A stretch of DNA of 64,000 nt from positions 2,418,001 to 2,482,000 of the forward strand of contig JAWNGF010000003.1 of the NCBI GenBank assembly GCA_037039685.1, given 5' to 3'. The notes under the pieces were generated by a model, which was not told the origin of the DNA, ran no database searches, and saw nothing but the letters and a program-made list of their open reading frames with translations. Origin of the DNA: Ceratobasidium sp. AG-K (lineage: Eukaryota > Basidiomycota > Agaricomycetes > Cantharellales > Ceratobasidiaceae). Position numbers and translations under genes: made by a program. Below, piece after piece: positions 12,082 through 22,977 of this stretch (within the stretch, counting starts at the first letter, position 1; each line of letters begins with the position of its first letter).

Positions 12082-15000
12082 TCAACGGTATGCTGGCAGA
12101 AAATACATAGCGACCATTGATAACAGGGATATGAAAACTCCAACAAGTAAGTATGCCAGACTCCTGTACCTCTCCCGTCGCATATTATGTTGAATATTCT
12201 CCAACATTTTCCTGGCAGTCACCGGTCTGCGGTGTTCGGCACCAAAAACTGGTAGTTGCATAACAAGAGCTTTCTTGGTCAACGTCTCGGCTTCCTCCCA
12301 ACGCTTTTGCTGTATATATAATGCTGCTAGATTGATCATTAGACCGGCGGTCCCGCCAATGTCATTGTTGAAAGGTCGCCTTGATCTGTCGCTTATTTCG
12401 TTCACCATCATGCTTTCAGCCTCTGCCTCTCGGCCTGGCATGGTAGCGTACAGAGACGAGAGGTTGTTGATGGTTGATAACACATCAACGTGCTCTTTGC
12501 CGAGTACTCGGATTTTCGTGTCAAGAACTTGTTGATACATGCTTTCCGCCTCAGTCGTGCGACCCAGTGCCTGATATGTGCAAGCGAGATTGCCACTGTT
12601 TGCCAGAGTTGCCGGGTGAGCTTCGCCGAGAGTTCGCTTGTATAGCCCATCCAGTTCGGTCTGCATTTCTAATGCTTCCTTGGAACGGCCTTGTTCATGT
12701 CGAATACCACCGAGAATGGTCATACAAGACAGCACGTCCGGATGAGTCGGACCCGATAAATGTCTCCAAATCTCCCATGTTTGAATTATAAGGATTTCAG
12801 CTTCATCAAATTTTCCGAGTTTCTCGAATGTGCTTGCGAGATTGTGCATGCTTGTTAATGTGACAGGGTGATTGGGACCAAGTGTCTTCTTCTCAACTTC
12901 GACTAGCTCTCTGAGGAGTGATTCGGCCTTGTGTATTTGGCCCATGCCCTGGTATGTCGCTGCAAGCGCATGTTGGCATTGAAGCGTTTCGCGGTTCTCC
13001 GGTCCAAGCAAGTATTTCGCAGCCTCTAATACTTGCACCTGAATGGGTTCTGCTTCGTGAAACCGGCCTTGCGCATGATAGTTCAATGCGAGATACGCCA
13101 AAGTCCGATATGTATCGGTGTGAGAGTCTCCCAGTACACGGGTTCGTGCTTCGACCACTACGGTATATAGTTCTTCGGCCTGTTGCAGATCTCCATTATC
13201 GGAGCAGAAGGAAGCAAGATCAAACATGTCCGTCAGAGTGCTGGGATGATCGACTCCCAATGTACGTTTATTGAAGTCAACTGCCGCGGCTTGAAGGGCT
13301 TTAGCAGATTGATATCGTCCTGCTTCTTGGTAAACCATAGCAAACTTTCTTGCGAATTTGGGGTCGGTATCATATTTTTGAGCAAGTGAGTCGAGGTGAG
13401 GAATAAGTTTTGCACGGTATTCGTAATCCTGCGATCCGAACTCCTTATCAATGGAAAGCGCAAGCACCGAGACCGTGCGTTTCTCGGCTTCATGTGGTTG
13501 GCCGGCAGTCGTGCGGGCCCATGATTGGACCAGGGGATGGATGGAATAGGTGTTACTGAGTGGGTCGAAATCGATGAGGGAATACGACCGTATCTCAGTC
13601 ATTAAACTCAAGAAAGCGGGGCGATACCAAGTGAGGTCGGGTGCTCCAAAGCTAGACAAGAAGATGATGACGGAATCCTTGGGACTGGAGTGCTCACTGG
13701 TGGAATTTGTGGACGGCTCTCGTGTTGCAATCCTCAGATAGGCGCGACGGAACGTTTCCTCGGAAATTCGCTCGTGGTGCATGAAGCTGAGCAGGTAGAA
13801 GAGTTCGACAGCCCTGGAACTAAGTTTTCCGAGACTAACTCTCCAAGTCGTATAGACGGTCCATTGGTAGTCATCCAGTTTTTGCGAGAGATTTTTGTAC
13901 TCCTCCAGTATATCGCCACGATAAGCGCGGTACATGTCAAGATAGGCCGCAAGGCCACACTCGTGGACGCATATATATGCGCCAGCTTGAACAATTGCAA
14001 GTCCAAGTCCACCCAGCTCCTGAAAATCACAGTCCAGTCACCAGTACACGCCCAACACATGACACCTACGTGCACAATTGTTTCAGAGAGTTTGTCCGTT
14101 TGGTTATCTTCTGCCACTCGTGATATCTTCAACAACAGTCTCTTGCCATCTTCCAATTGCATCGTTGATAATTGCCGATGAGCATTGGTCCCCTGTGCGA
14201 GACTGATGAGCTGACGATTCCGGGTTGTGATTAGAATATCCCCATGGAAGCAAGGTGGTATATAGCCCTGTAGGTTGAGGGAGGTGTCATCGGCATTGTT
14301 GTACACTATGAGCCATTTTTGATGGTTAGCAAGCCAGTGAAGTGCATCTCCGGGCGATTTGCCAGCCTTTTTCGCGACCGCAATACTTTTTAAATCCGCT
14401 TCGATGGTGTGGGTCGAGGTTGCGTCTAGATAGAATACATCCAAAAACCTTGGATGGGCGAACGTTAGGTATCCTAGGTCCTGATGTGTCTTGAAATTGA
14501 ACGCACTTTTCCCGATGCATTTGCACAAACTTGAGTGCAGATTGAGTTTTGCCGGCTCCACCAAGTCCATGCAAGACAAACACGTGTCGTGCTTCAGAAC
14601 CATCAAAGATACAGTCGTGTATTTGTGCTAGCACGTCTTCTTGGCCAGTGAACGCGGCGGACGGAGGCGGACAACTTCGTAAGGCTTTTACTAGCTCCGT
14701 CGGAGGAATAATGCCGTCTAATGGGCAATGTTAATAGAGCGCTAAAAATAAACGTCCGAGCTTACTCAATTGAGTCGCCGGCACAAATACTGCTCCCGCA
14801 GCAAAAGCCTTAACCGCCCGAGCCATCAGCGTATTGACCTCGAACATTTGGGTATGCTGTCGAGAGTGCGCGACCACCTCTGCAAGCTTCTCCCAACTAG
14901 TCGCCCCGATGTGTTGTAAACCCTGGTCGACGTTGAACCGAAAGTACAAGTCGGTAGTGTACTGAAACCGTCTGGCCATTTCCTGGGCGATTCGCTCGCT

Positions 15001-15933
15001 ATCTGTCGCTATGCACAACCCGAGCTTCTTCGCGTCCTTTGAACTCGACAGGCTGACAGGTTGGAGGTGACCAGCCCCGATACTGAGGACGAACGATACG
15101 TTGCCGTTTGGGAATAGTCGTCCTGCTTCGGTGAGCATATGCGCTGTTGGATTGTTGTTTCCTAGTCCACCGTCGACATAGGCGACCTTGATCCCCAGTT
15201 CGTCGATAGTCACAGGTTTGAAAAGTCCCGCCATGGCACTCGTTGCTCGCGCCGCCTGGGTAATCGAACAACTCGGCCCGTCGTTTTCGAGGACCTTGTA
15301 TGATCGGATGAGGACCGGCTCACCGGCTCTCATGTTGCCTGCCAGCATGGCACAAACGAAGCTATAACCCCATCAGTTACAATTCAGTACTAGTCTCAGA
15401 GACATTACGTTTTACATCCACCCGTGTCTGTTTTTGGATCCGCCATTGACTCATTGGCATTTGATGTATATCGTGCCACGACTCGACTGATGGCATTCTC
15501 GAGGTTGGTAGCTTTGAACGTCGTATCGTCTCCAAAGAGCTTCTTTTCTGAATATGCCTCTCTGAGTATTTCTTGATATGCTTCGATGGCTTCTCCAATG
15601 CATAACCCAAGTCGACCCAACAAAATCGCGATGATGCTGAAGTCCGGTCAGACGTGTCTTGGACAAACTCTGGACAAACTTACCCTCCCGTGCCGGTTCC
15701 TGCAATGATATCGAACCACTCGCAAGGACGGGGTATTTCTGAAAGTTTCTGATGACCTTGCAGCCTTTTCATAAACTCTTCGAGGATAATGAGCGACGAA
15801 AGACCCGAGACGCCGCCTCCATCTGTAACGCGATAGTTAGCTCGAGTATTGCACTGCGGGGACGAAATATCTACTTGCCAAACGACAAAAGCCTAACTGG
15901 TCTGTCTTTTTCTTTTGCCACGTCCTCGCTCAT
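12082..15933 (-). CDS. NOD-like receptor: patatin - NB-ARC - TPR (kinesin-light-chain type) with C-terminal membrane helix
   Basis: Seven exons (15933-15879, 15822-15684, 15636-15409, 15361-14766, 14717-14507, 14448-14070, 14019-12082) sum to 3,546 nt, 1,181 residues. Residues about 12-335 form a patatin-like domain (RLLSFDGGGVSGLSSL oxyanion loop; YVDGGLGNNNP with the DG[GA] Asp). At the nucleophile elbow the motif reads GTGTGG, so Gly-62 stands where active lipases have Ser. About 390-397 is the P-loop GLGGAGKT, about 455-463 a Walker B (KWLIVYNNAD), then DILITTRNRQ and ELGGLGLAIVQAGAYI. From about 730 to 1120 come 42-residue TPRs (LGxxHPxTL...NLAxxYxxxGR). The last residues (LLVGVFISLLSMVAMYFL) are a hydrophobic helix. 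Intron 1 uses a GC donor. Family role: fungal STAND receptors linked to incompatibility or immunity. Confidence 0.88.
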
Positions 15934-16145
15934 CAACAGCTGTGGTAGTCAAGCCTGCCGCGTGTCCATCAGACCCAACGTCGGGATCAATCCTTTCGTG
16001 CCTATATTAGGGACACAGCGATAGGATAATATAAATAGCTGTATGAACCAGGACCAATAACCAATGATGAACCTGAGTCTGGATGACGTGATGGCCGTTG
16101 GGAATACTCATTGCAACTCTCCGCGCCAATCATCCTCCCGGCGCC
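15934..16145. promoter_or_regulatory. Divergent promoter region between the NLR gene and cysteine synthase
   Basis: 212 bp separate the two start codons on opposite strands, so both core promoters must overlap or be very short. No clear TATA box was recognised. Confidence 0.4.
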
Positions 16146-18268
16146 ATGAGCGTTCGACTACCGGAATGGACGACATCTCGCGTGTCTCGCGAGATAACTA
16201 TTGGCGTGGCACTAGGTGAATACCCCAAAGCGATTTATGCACATTTGAATTTACCTCGACTATAGGCATTGCACTCTCGCTATCTGCGTCTTCCGTCTCG
16301 ACTTATGTCGCTAAACGACGACAGAGGGAACGCGAACGAGCTGAAGGAGCACGGGACTATGTTCCCCGACCTATTGAGTTGAGGAGTGATGAGATTGTGG
16401 ATGGTGTTGTAGGTCTTATTGGTGAGCTACATGACCGTGCGGTTTGGACGTCACTTATGAGTTGTAGGGAATACACCTCTTATGCGGATTAATTCGTTGA
16501 GCGATGCGCTGGGTGTCGATATCCTGGTGAGCAGTCTAAATTTCTATGAATTTCCGTGCCGTAATATGGAACGTCCGAAGGGCAAAGCAGAATTTCTAAA
16601 TCCAGGAGGGTCGGTCAAGGATCGTGTCGCACTCAAAAGCATGTCTCCCTCTTCATATATATTCACTATCTAACTATAGGATAGTGATAAAAGACGCCGA
16701 ACTCCAAGGTCTCATCCACCCCCACTCGGGGTCTCGAATCTTTGAAGGAACAGTCGGCTCGACGGGGATTAGTATTGCTACAATAGCGAAAGCCCGGTTC
16801 GTCTGTTCATCTCTCTCCTTCCCTCTAGGGCTGTCTAACCGTATGGATCTAGGGGATACGAAACCAGTACGCCCATTGTCCCACATTTCACTAGATATCG
16901 GACTAAATGCTCGATTCACAGCGATCATCATGCCCGACGACGTCGCAGCCGAAAAAGAACGCGCACTTCTCGCACTCGGCGCAACAGTCGAAAAAGTCCG
17001 ACCGGCGAGCATCGTAGACAAGAAACAGGTCCGTCTCTACCAATCCCTCTGTTGTCATCCTAACCCGCCCCGTAGTTTGTTGTAAGCCCACCCCGATATT
17101 TCTAGAATCGACTCAAAAAAGTAGAACCTAGCCAAACATCGTGCACTCGAATTTGGCCAAACCGAGCTTCCTACGTCTGACGATGCCCTTGCTGTGAGCA
17201 CGACTTCGGCTCGGGGTGGGATAGAGCTGGAAGCCAAGCCGCGGGGGTTCTTTGCGGACCAGTTCGAGGTGCGCCTACGCTCTCATCTCCTTTTAGTTAG
17301 ATACTTATACGAGGAGGGTAGAGTCCGGCGAATTATACGGCTCATATGCAGAGTACTGGCCCCGAGCTCTGGCGTCAATGTAGTGGACGTCTAGACGCAT
17401 TCGTAAGCGGCGCTGGGACGGGCGGGACAATCGCCGGCGTAGGACGATTCCTAAAATCCCAAGGCGAGTCTCCCATGTTTCGCCATCCCCAACTAATACC
17501 CGGAAGTAGACAAGGACATCCAAGTCGTCCTATCCGATCCCGAAGGAAGCGGACTGTACAACAAGATCAAGCATGGTGTGATGTTTGATGTTAAAGAAGC
17601 CGAGGGGACGAAGCGTAGGCATCAGGTACGTGCGCATATATCCGCAGAGGTGTGCTCATGGGAGTAGGTGGATACTGTTGTCGAGGGCATGTACGTATCT
17701 CTTCTTCTCAACCCGCGTTGTATGGTTAATGATTCGCGTAGTGGTATCAACAGGCTGACGCGGAACTTTGAAGTGGCACTTGGGGTTGTGGATGATGCGA
17801 TTCGGTACTTTTTGTCTCTTCTCGGAAAACCGCGTGCTAATGGTGGGTAGGGTAACGGACAAGGAAGCAGTCGCCATGTCGCGGTACCTTGTCCAACACG
17901 ACGGGTTGTTCCTAGGTTCGAGCAGTGCGTGTAATTTGGTTGCGTCGGTGAGGGTGGCAAAGAAGTTGGGGAGGGAGAGTGGGAAGGTTGTGGCCACGAT
18001 TTTGTGAGTTTTTTGCTAGTTCGGGTGGAGCGGGGGTTGATGGGCGTAGGTGTGATTCGGGGACGAGGCATTATTCCAAGGTGGGTTTTTGGTGTGGTGT
18101 TTGGATGAGTGCTGATTGGGTTTTGGGTAATGCTAGTTCTGGTGAGTTCGAAGATGGACATGGTGATAAGAGTGAAACTGATATATTTTTAGGAACGACG
18201 AGTATCTGGCCAATGCTGGGATTGGTATCGATGTGGGGATCATCGAGGAATTGTTGCACGACGATTGA
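16146..18268 (+). CDS. Cysteine synthase 2-like PLP enzyme with N-terminal membrane anchor
   Basis: Fifteen exons give 445 residues: 16146-16215, 16266-16421, 16468-16526, 16581-16638, 16685-16796, 16853-16866, 16922-17028, 17125-17268, 17322-17463, 17507-17625, 17668-17690, 17742-17804, 17851-18003, 18050-18091, 18193-18268. An N-terminal hydrophobic helix (ITIGVALGIALSLSASSVST) precedes a basic stretch and the fold-type II PLP domain: GNTPLMRINSL, PGGSVKDRVALKMIKDAE (the Lys binds PLP), GTVGSTGISIA, GYETTIIMPDDVA, SGAGTGGTIAGVGRFLK, GSSSACNL and CDSGTRHYSK. Family knowledge: O-acetylserine + sulfide to cysteine; fungal cysteine synthase 2 proteins carry such an anchor and are placed at the mitochondrial outer membrane. 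Two introns use GC donors (16639 and 17464), and one exon is only 14 nt, yet without it the ARGY...IIMPDD block does not form. Confidence 0.88.
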
Positions 18269-18374
18269 AGCAATAAATCACTGTTCCTTGAAAACTTTTA
18301 CGAACCAAAACCAAGTGACCTTCAGTCGTGCATTCATTCTGACAGCATACATATAAGTTACTAGAGCCCGACGT

Positions 18375-18888
18375 TCATTTTGCTATCTCGTGCTCGGCGA
18401 GGAGCTGTAGCCGATCAGTAGCGAACAAATTTCGAGGCAGGTGGCTCACCATATTAGGTATGCCCTGCATGATCATGTATGCATGGCTGCAATTGGGGCA
18501 TATCATCGCTCCTTCTTCGACGTGTATCTGCGAGTATGTTAGATGGGTATAGAAGAGGGTGTGGGACGTACCTCTAAGAGCACATGGTGGAGCTTTTGGA
18601 GAAATTCTTGGTCTTCTGTTCCTGAGGCGGGCTGCATCTCGGGCAGGCTGTCGTCTCCAAGCTGCACAGGGTCAGTAGACTCTTAACAAATGGTGAGAGA
18701 CGCACCTCGCGAGCAGTAGCAACGAGAGCCCCCCAATCCAGTCTGGGCATAAACTTGATCAAAAACTGGTCGTTGAATTCGGCCTCTTTGACGACGACCT
18801 GAGCGTCCTTGAACCTGAGGGGAAAGTTGTTGGACGTGCAGCCCTTGGCATGGCACGCGAGGATATTGTGGGTGATGAGCCTGACCAT
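18375..18888 (-). CDS. TRM112: Trm112, methyltransferase activator subunit
   Basis: Four exons (18888-18706, 18661-18572, 18527-18450, 18404-18375) give 126 residues, the normal size. It starts MVRLITHNILACHAKGC and has NNFPLRFKDA, FMPRLDWGALVATARELG, then EGAMICPNCSHAYMI and IPNMLLAEHEIAK at the end. The N-terminal Cys pair and the CPNC pair form the zinc-binding site of the UPF0434/Trm112 fold. Family knowledge: Trm112 is the obligate partner of Trm9 and Trm11 (tRNA), Mtq2 (eRF1) and Bud23 (18S rRNA). The last exon is only 30 nt long. It is divergent from the FUN30 gene with 66 bp between start codons, a likely shared promoter. Confidence 0.93.
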
Positions 18889-18954
18889 GGTGGACGAGTG
18901 GAAATTGACGCCGGACCGTGGTTTAGCGCCAGAGATTGTTCACACTGCGCGATC
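18889..18954. promoter_or_regulatory. 66-bp bidirectional promoter gap between TRM112 and FUN30
   Basis: Both ATGs are well supported, so transcription in both directions must start within or beyond this very short gap, inside the neighbouring gene on one or both sides. No TATA box is seen. Confidence 0.45.
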
Positions 18955-21900
18955 ATGTCGTCTAGTGCAGAAGTAGTGGGCAAATCGAATCGGGTGAGTC
19001 TAGTGGAGTGTATTGAGCTAATTAATAACACGAGCAGGCTGCTGCACTTGCCCAGCTGAAATTCAAGCGCAAGAAGGACGTTGTTCCCGAGCCCACGAGC
19101 ACCACCGCCCCTCGTGTCCCTCGCGTGCTTGTCCCCGACTCGAGTCCCACCACAAGTCCCACCAAACTGCCCACTGGTGCATGGAGCAATACACGGGGAT
19201 TAAAGGACGATGCTCTGTCAGCACCCAGCCTGTCGTCCAAGTTCTTTTCCGCCGACACGACGATCATCGACGTTGACGAGTCCGACGACGGCCGACCGCG
19301 GAAAAAGCCCCGACCGGACTTTGAGCGGATTAGGTCATCGTCGGCGCGCTCGGACGTCTCGTCGTCGGTTCCCCCATCGTCTCGAGTGTCCACCGTATCC
19401 ACCCCAACGCCCACCCCAGACGATCCACTCTCGCCCGTGGTTGGAAAGCTGCGAAAAGACGTGTCCAAAGTACGTGTGGATGCATCCGACTCTGAAGACG
19501 AGGCGCCGAGGAGGAGGGTCGTTCGAGGCCGGGCAAAGCTTACAGACGACGAAGACTTGCCCAGTCCCGGTCGAATAGGCCGGTCGCTCGAGTCGGACAA
19601 TGACGAGCGGGAGGTGATCCAGATCGACTCGTCTCCGCCGACCAAGTACGTCAATGGCAAAGTCACCAATGGCACCAACGGCAAATCCACCAGTGCTCTA
19701 CCGAAAACCAAAGCGAGCAGCATCCCTCCGAAAACAAAGTCTGACGCTATACCGCCGCCACCCGAGGACGTGTCGTCTGGGGAAGAGTTTGATGGAGACG
19801 AGAGCGAGGCAGAGGGCGAGTGGGTTGGAGACGAGGAGACGCAAAAATTGGAGGCAGAGGCGCTGGTTTGGTTCAACGTTGCCGAGCCGGATGCGCTCGT
19901 CGAAGTTACCGGTGCGTCCATACTGCATTCATCTGGCTACTCTAACTCTTTGCAGCATGTACACCCGCCCAAGCACAAATCATCATCGGCCTCCGCCCAT
20001 TCCCTGACACACCCGCCCTCAAACGCTCGCTCAAACGTACCAAAGGCGTTACCCCGCGGTTCTTTGACGACTATGTCAACATGCAGCGCGGATATTCAGA
20101 CGTCGACACTGTCCTCGCCGACTTTGGTGAAATCGGCAAGGAGCTCGCGCGGATCGTGTCGGAATGGACGGGCGAGGATCCCAATGTGGTCAAGGAGGAC
20201 GATGCTGGGCTTCATCTCGTCACGGTCCCCACCTCTTCCTCGGCAAACAAGTCGGAATCCATGTCGTACCTCATCCCCACCCAGCCGACCCTCCTCGCGC
20301 CTGGTGTCGTGCTCAAAGACTACCAGTTGTTCGGAATCAGCTGGCTAAACATGCTCTACAAGAAAGGCCTGAGCTGTATCCTCGCCGACGAAATGGGACT
20401 CGGCAAGACATGTCAAGTCGTCGCCTTTTTAGCGTTCCTCAAAGGCGGGGCGGGCCTACCAGACCAAGACGAAGACGAAGACGCAGAGGGTGAAGTCGAG
20501 AGAGGCAAGGGTGTTCATCTCGTCGTCGTCGTGAGTCCTCCCACAGTGTTGTCTGTTTGGTGGTTGATGTGTGTTAGCCCTCGTCGACGTTGGAAAACTG
20601 GGCGCGCGAGTTTGGGAAATTCGCGCCTTCGATACGGGTGGCTACGTATTACGGGAACCAGAAAGACCGGGCTGGGTTTAGGGATGAGTATAAGCGTGCG
20701 CAGCGGAGAGCTGAACGGGCCGGGATTGAGTGAGTCCAGCGTCTGGCTTGTGGCTTGGCTAATGTGGGGGGTAGCAAAAACGACGTGGACGCGGGGTGGG
20801 ACGTTCTCATCACCACTTATCAACTCGCCCAAGGCGCCGAAGCCGATCGCAAGTTTTTATCCAAGACGATCAAGTGGGAGGTGAGCCCCTCGCTGTTTTG
20901 TATAGGATGGGAATTGATACATTGGGTAGACGTGTGTGTTTGACGAGGGCCATGTGTTGAAGAATTTCCAGAGCCAGCGGTATCAGCAGTTGATGAAGAT
21001 TCAGGCGCGGTGGAGGTTGTTGTTGACGGGTACGCCGTTGCAGAATAATTTGCAGGAGTTGGTGGTACGTTGGTTTGTTCTATGGTTTGGTGGTTACTTA
21101 TCCATCGTTGACTATCCCTTTTCGACAACTGCATCTTTACCCTCATGCATGCACCTCTATCAATCATGCCCACGCCCGCATCAACCCAGTCCCTAATCTC
21201 ATTTATCCTCCCCGGCAAGTTCAACGCCGAAACAATCGAGTCACTCAGAACAATCTTCAAAGTCCGGGCCGATGCGCACGCGAGCTTGCTTTCCCGTGAA
21301 CGAGTGAGCAGGGCCAAGACGATGATGACGCCGTTTGTGTTGCGAAGACGAAAGGATCAGGTGCGTGGGTTGGCTTTGCGTGGGATTGGGCTGATTGTTT
21401 CACGGGTGTTGGATTGTTGGGGCGGTGGACTCGGACTTGGATGGTTACATTGGTCTTGGACGATTATATTGGCACGACTCCATTTGGCTCGAACAACAAC
21501 GGACCCGATCTGCAACAGGTCCTGAAAGACCTCCCGGCCAAGACGGAAAAGATCGTCTGGTGCACAATGACCTCGCTCCAACGCTCCATCTACAACGAAA
21601 CCATGCGCCGCTCCAAAAAAGAACTCGAACGCGAAGCCGCAGCGCTCGAAGCCGAATCTGCCGACCCGAAATCCAAAAAACGAGCCAAGGCCGACGAGTC
21701 GACCAAGTCTCAAAAGAAATCCGCCACGCTCAAAGCGAAAACCAAAGCCGCCGAAGCGTCCTCTGCGCACGTCTTGATGGACCTGCGCAAGGCCGCGTCG
21801 CACCCGATGCTGTTCCGCCGGCGGTTTGACGATGCCAAGATCCGGACGATGGCGCGGTTGTGCTTGAAGGAGCCCGAGTTTGCGGATAGTGTGGAAGAGT

Positions 21901-22777
21901 TGGTGGTGGAGGATATGGAAGTCATGACGGATGCCGAGTTGCAGGTGTTTGCAAAGCGGTACAAGAGTTGTCGGAGGCTTGCGCTTGCGGACGAGTGTTT
22001 TTTGGATGCGGGCAAGGTGGAGGTGTTGCTCAAGCTTGTCGAGGGGTATCGGAAAGAGGGGCGGAGGATCTTGGTTTTCTCTCAGGTAGGCGCTCCCAGT
22101 GATTAAGCACTTGGTATTGACTTGGGTGCAGTTTACGCAGATTTTGGATATTGTCAAGGTCGTGCTGGACCACGTCGGGATCAAGTTTTTGGTGCTCACT
22201 GGGTCGACGCCGGTAGACGAGCGACAGAGTTTGGTAGATCAGTTTACAGAGGACGAGAGTATTCCTGTATTTTTGCTTTCTACGCGAGCGGGTGCGTCCA
22301 ACCCCATGCCCTCTACCCTAGCCAACCAACTAACAACCCCCGCAGGCGGAATGGGAATCAACTTGACAGCCGCCTCGGTGGTAATCATGTTTGACCAAGA
22401 TTTTAACCCGCACAATGACCGACGTGAGTCTTGCGAATTTGTAATGGCGCCGCTAACGGTCTTGTAGAGGCGGCGGACCGGTCGTACCGCATAGGCCAGA
22501 AGCGAGACGTGGATGTTGTGAAGCTCATTACCAAGGAGACGATCGAAGTGAGTTGCACTGCCCTCTGCCTTGTTCATTATCCCCCCCTGTTCGTTGTTGA
22601 TGCTCATGATTCATGCAGGAGGACATTCTCCGACTGGGCCAAACCAAGCTCGCGTTGGACGAGGCGGTGGCAGGGGATGGGGAAGAAGGCAACGAGGGCG
22701 CGACGGAAAAGGCGATGAAGTCAAGTTTGTTGACGGTGCTTCGGGAGCGGTTTGCAGGGGACTCGGACAGTACATAG
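18955..22777 (+). CDS. FUN30: SNF2-family chromatin remodeler of the Fun30/SMARCAD1 group
   Basis: Twelve exons (18955-18993, 19038-19911, 19956-20530, 20578-20729, 20775-20880, 20930-21064, 21190-21360, 21519-22085, 22132-22291, 22346-22423, 22468-22547, 22619-22777) give 1,031 residues. The first 300 are acidic, Ser-rich and disordered. Then come [18 protein letters not shown], the P-loop [29 protein letters not shown], the DEGHVLKN box II (typical of the Fun30 group), [32 protein letters not shown], a basic insert, then [22 protein letters not shown] and [12 protein letters not shown] (helicase C motifs V and VI). Family role: ATP-driven nucleosome editing in silencing and in DNA end resection. 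A CUE-type domain was not clearly seen. All introns are short GT-AG introns. Confidence 0.92.
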
Positions 22778-22977
22778 ATTTTTCTAATGGATACACGGGC
22801 ATTGTAATGGAACTCGTTATGAGACTAATTCGACTGGTCTGAGAATAAGCGAGTGGGAGTGATCGTGGCTGATGGCTTGTGGTCCAAGCGCCAGTCAGGG
22901 TCCCACTGGCTCGTTGTTGTCCTGACCGCGTCGGGCGTAAATAGGCTGTCTGGCTCCGCGTCTCTCTATTGCCCACC

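Noticed and set aside
19022..19921. 299-codon minus-strand frame, Ser/Gly/Val-rich
   Set aside because: It is the antisense of the acidic, Ser-rich N-terminal exon of FUN30, and its composition is explained by that.
21357..22199. 280-codon minus-strand frame in FUN30
   Set aside because: Low-complexity Phe/Gly/Arg repeats mirror the Lys/Ala/Glu-rich insert of the helicase; introns and motifs of FUN30 fully explain the region.
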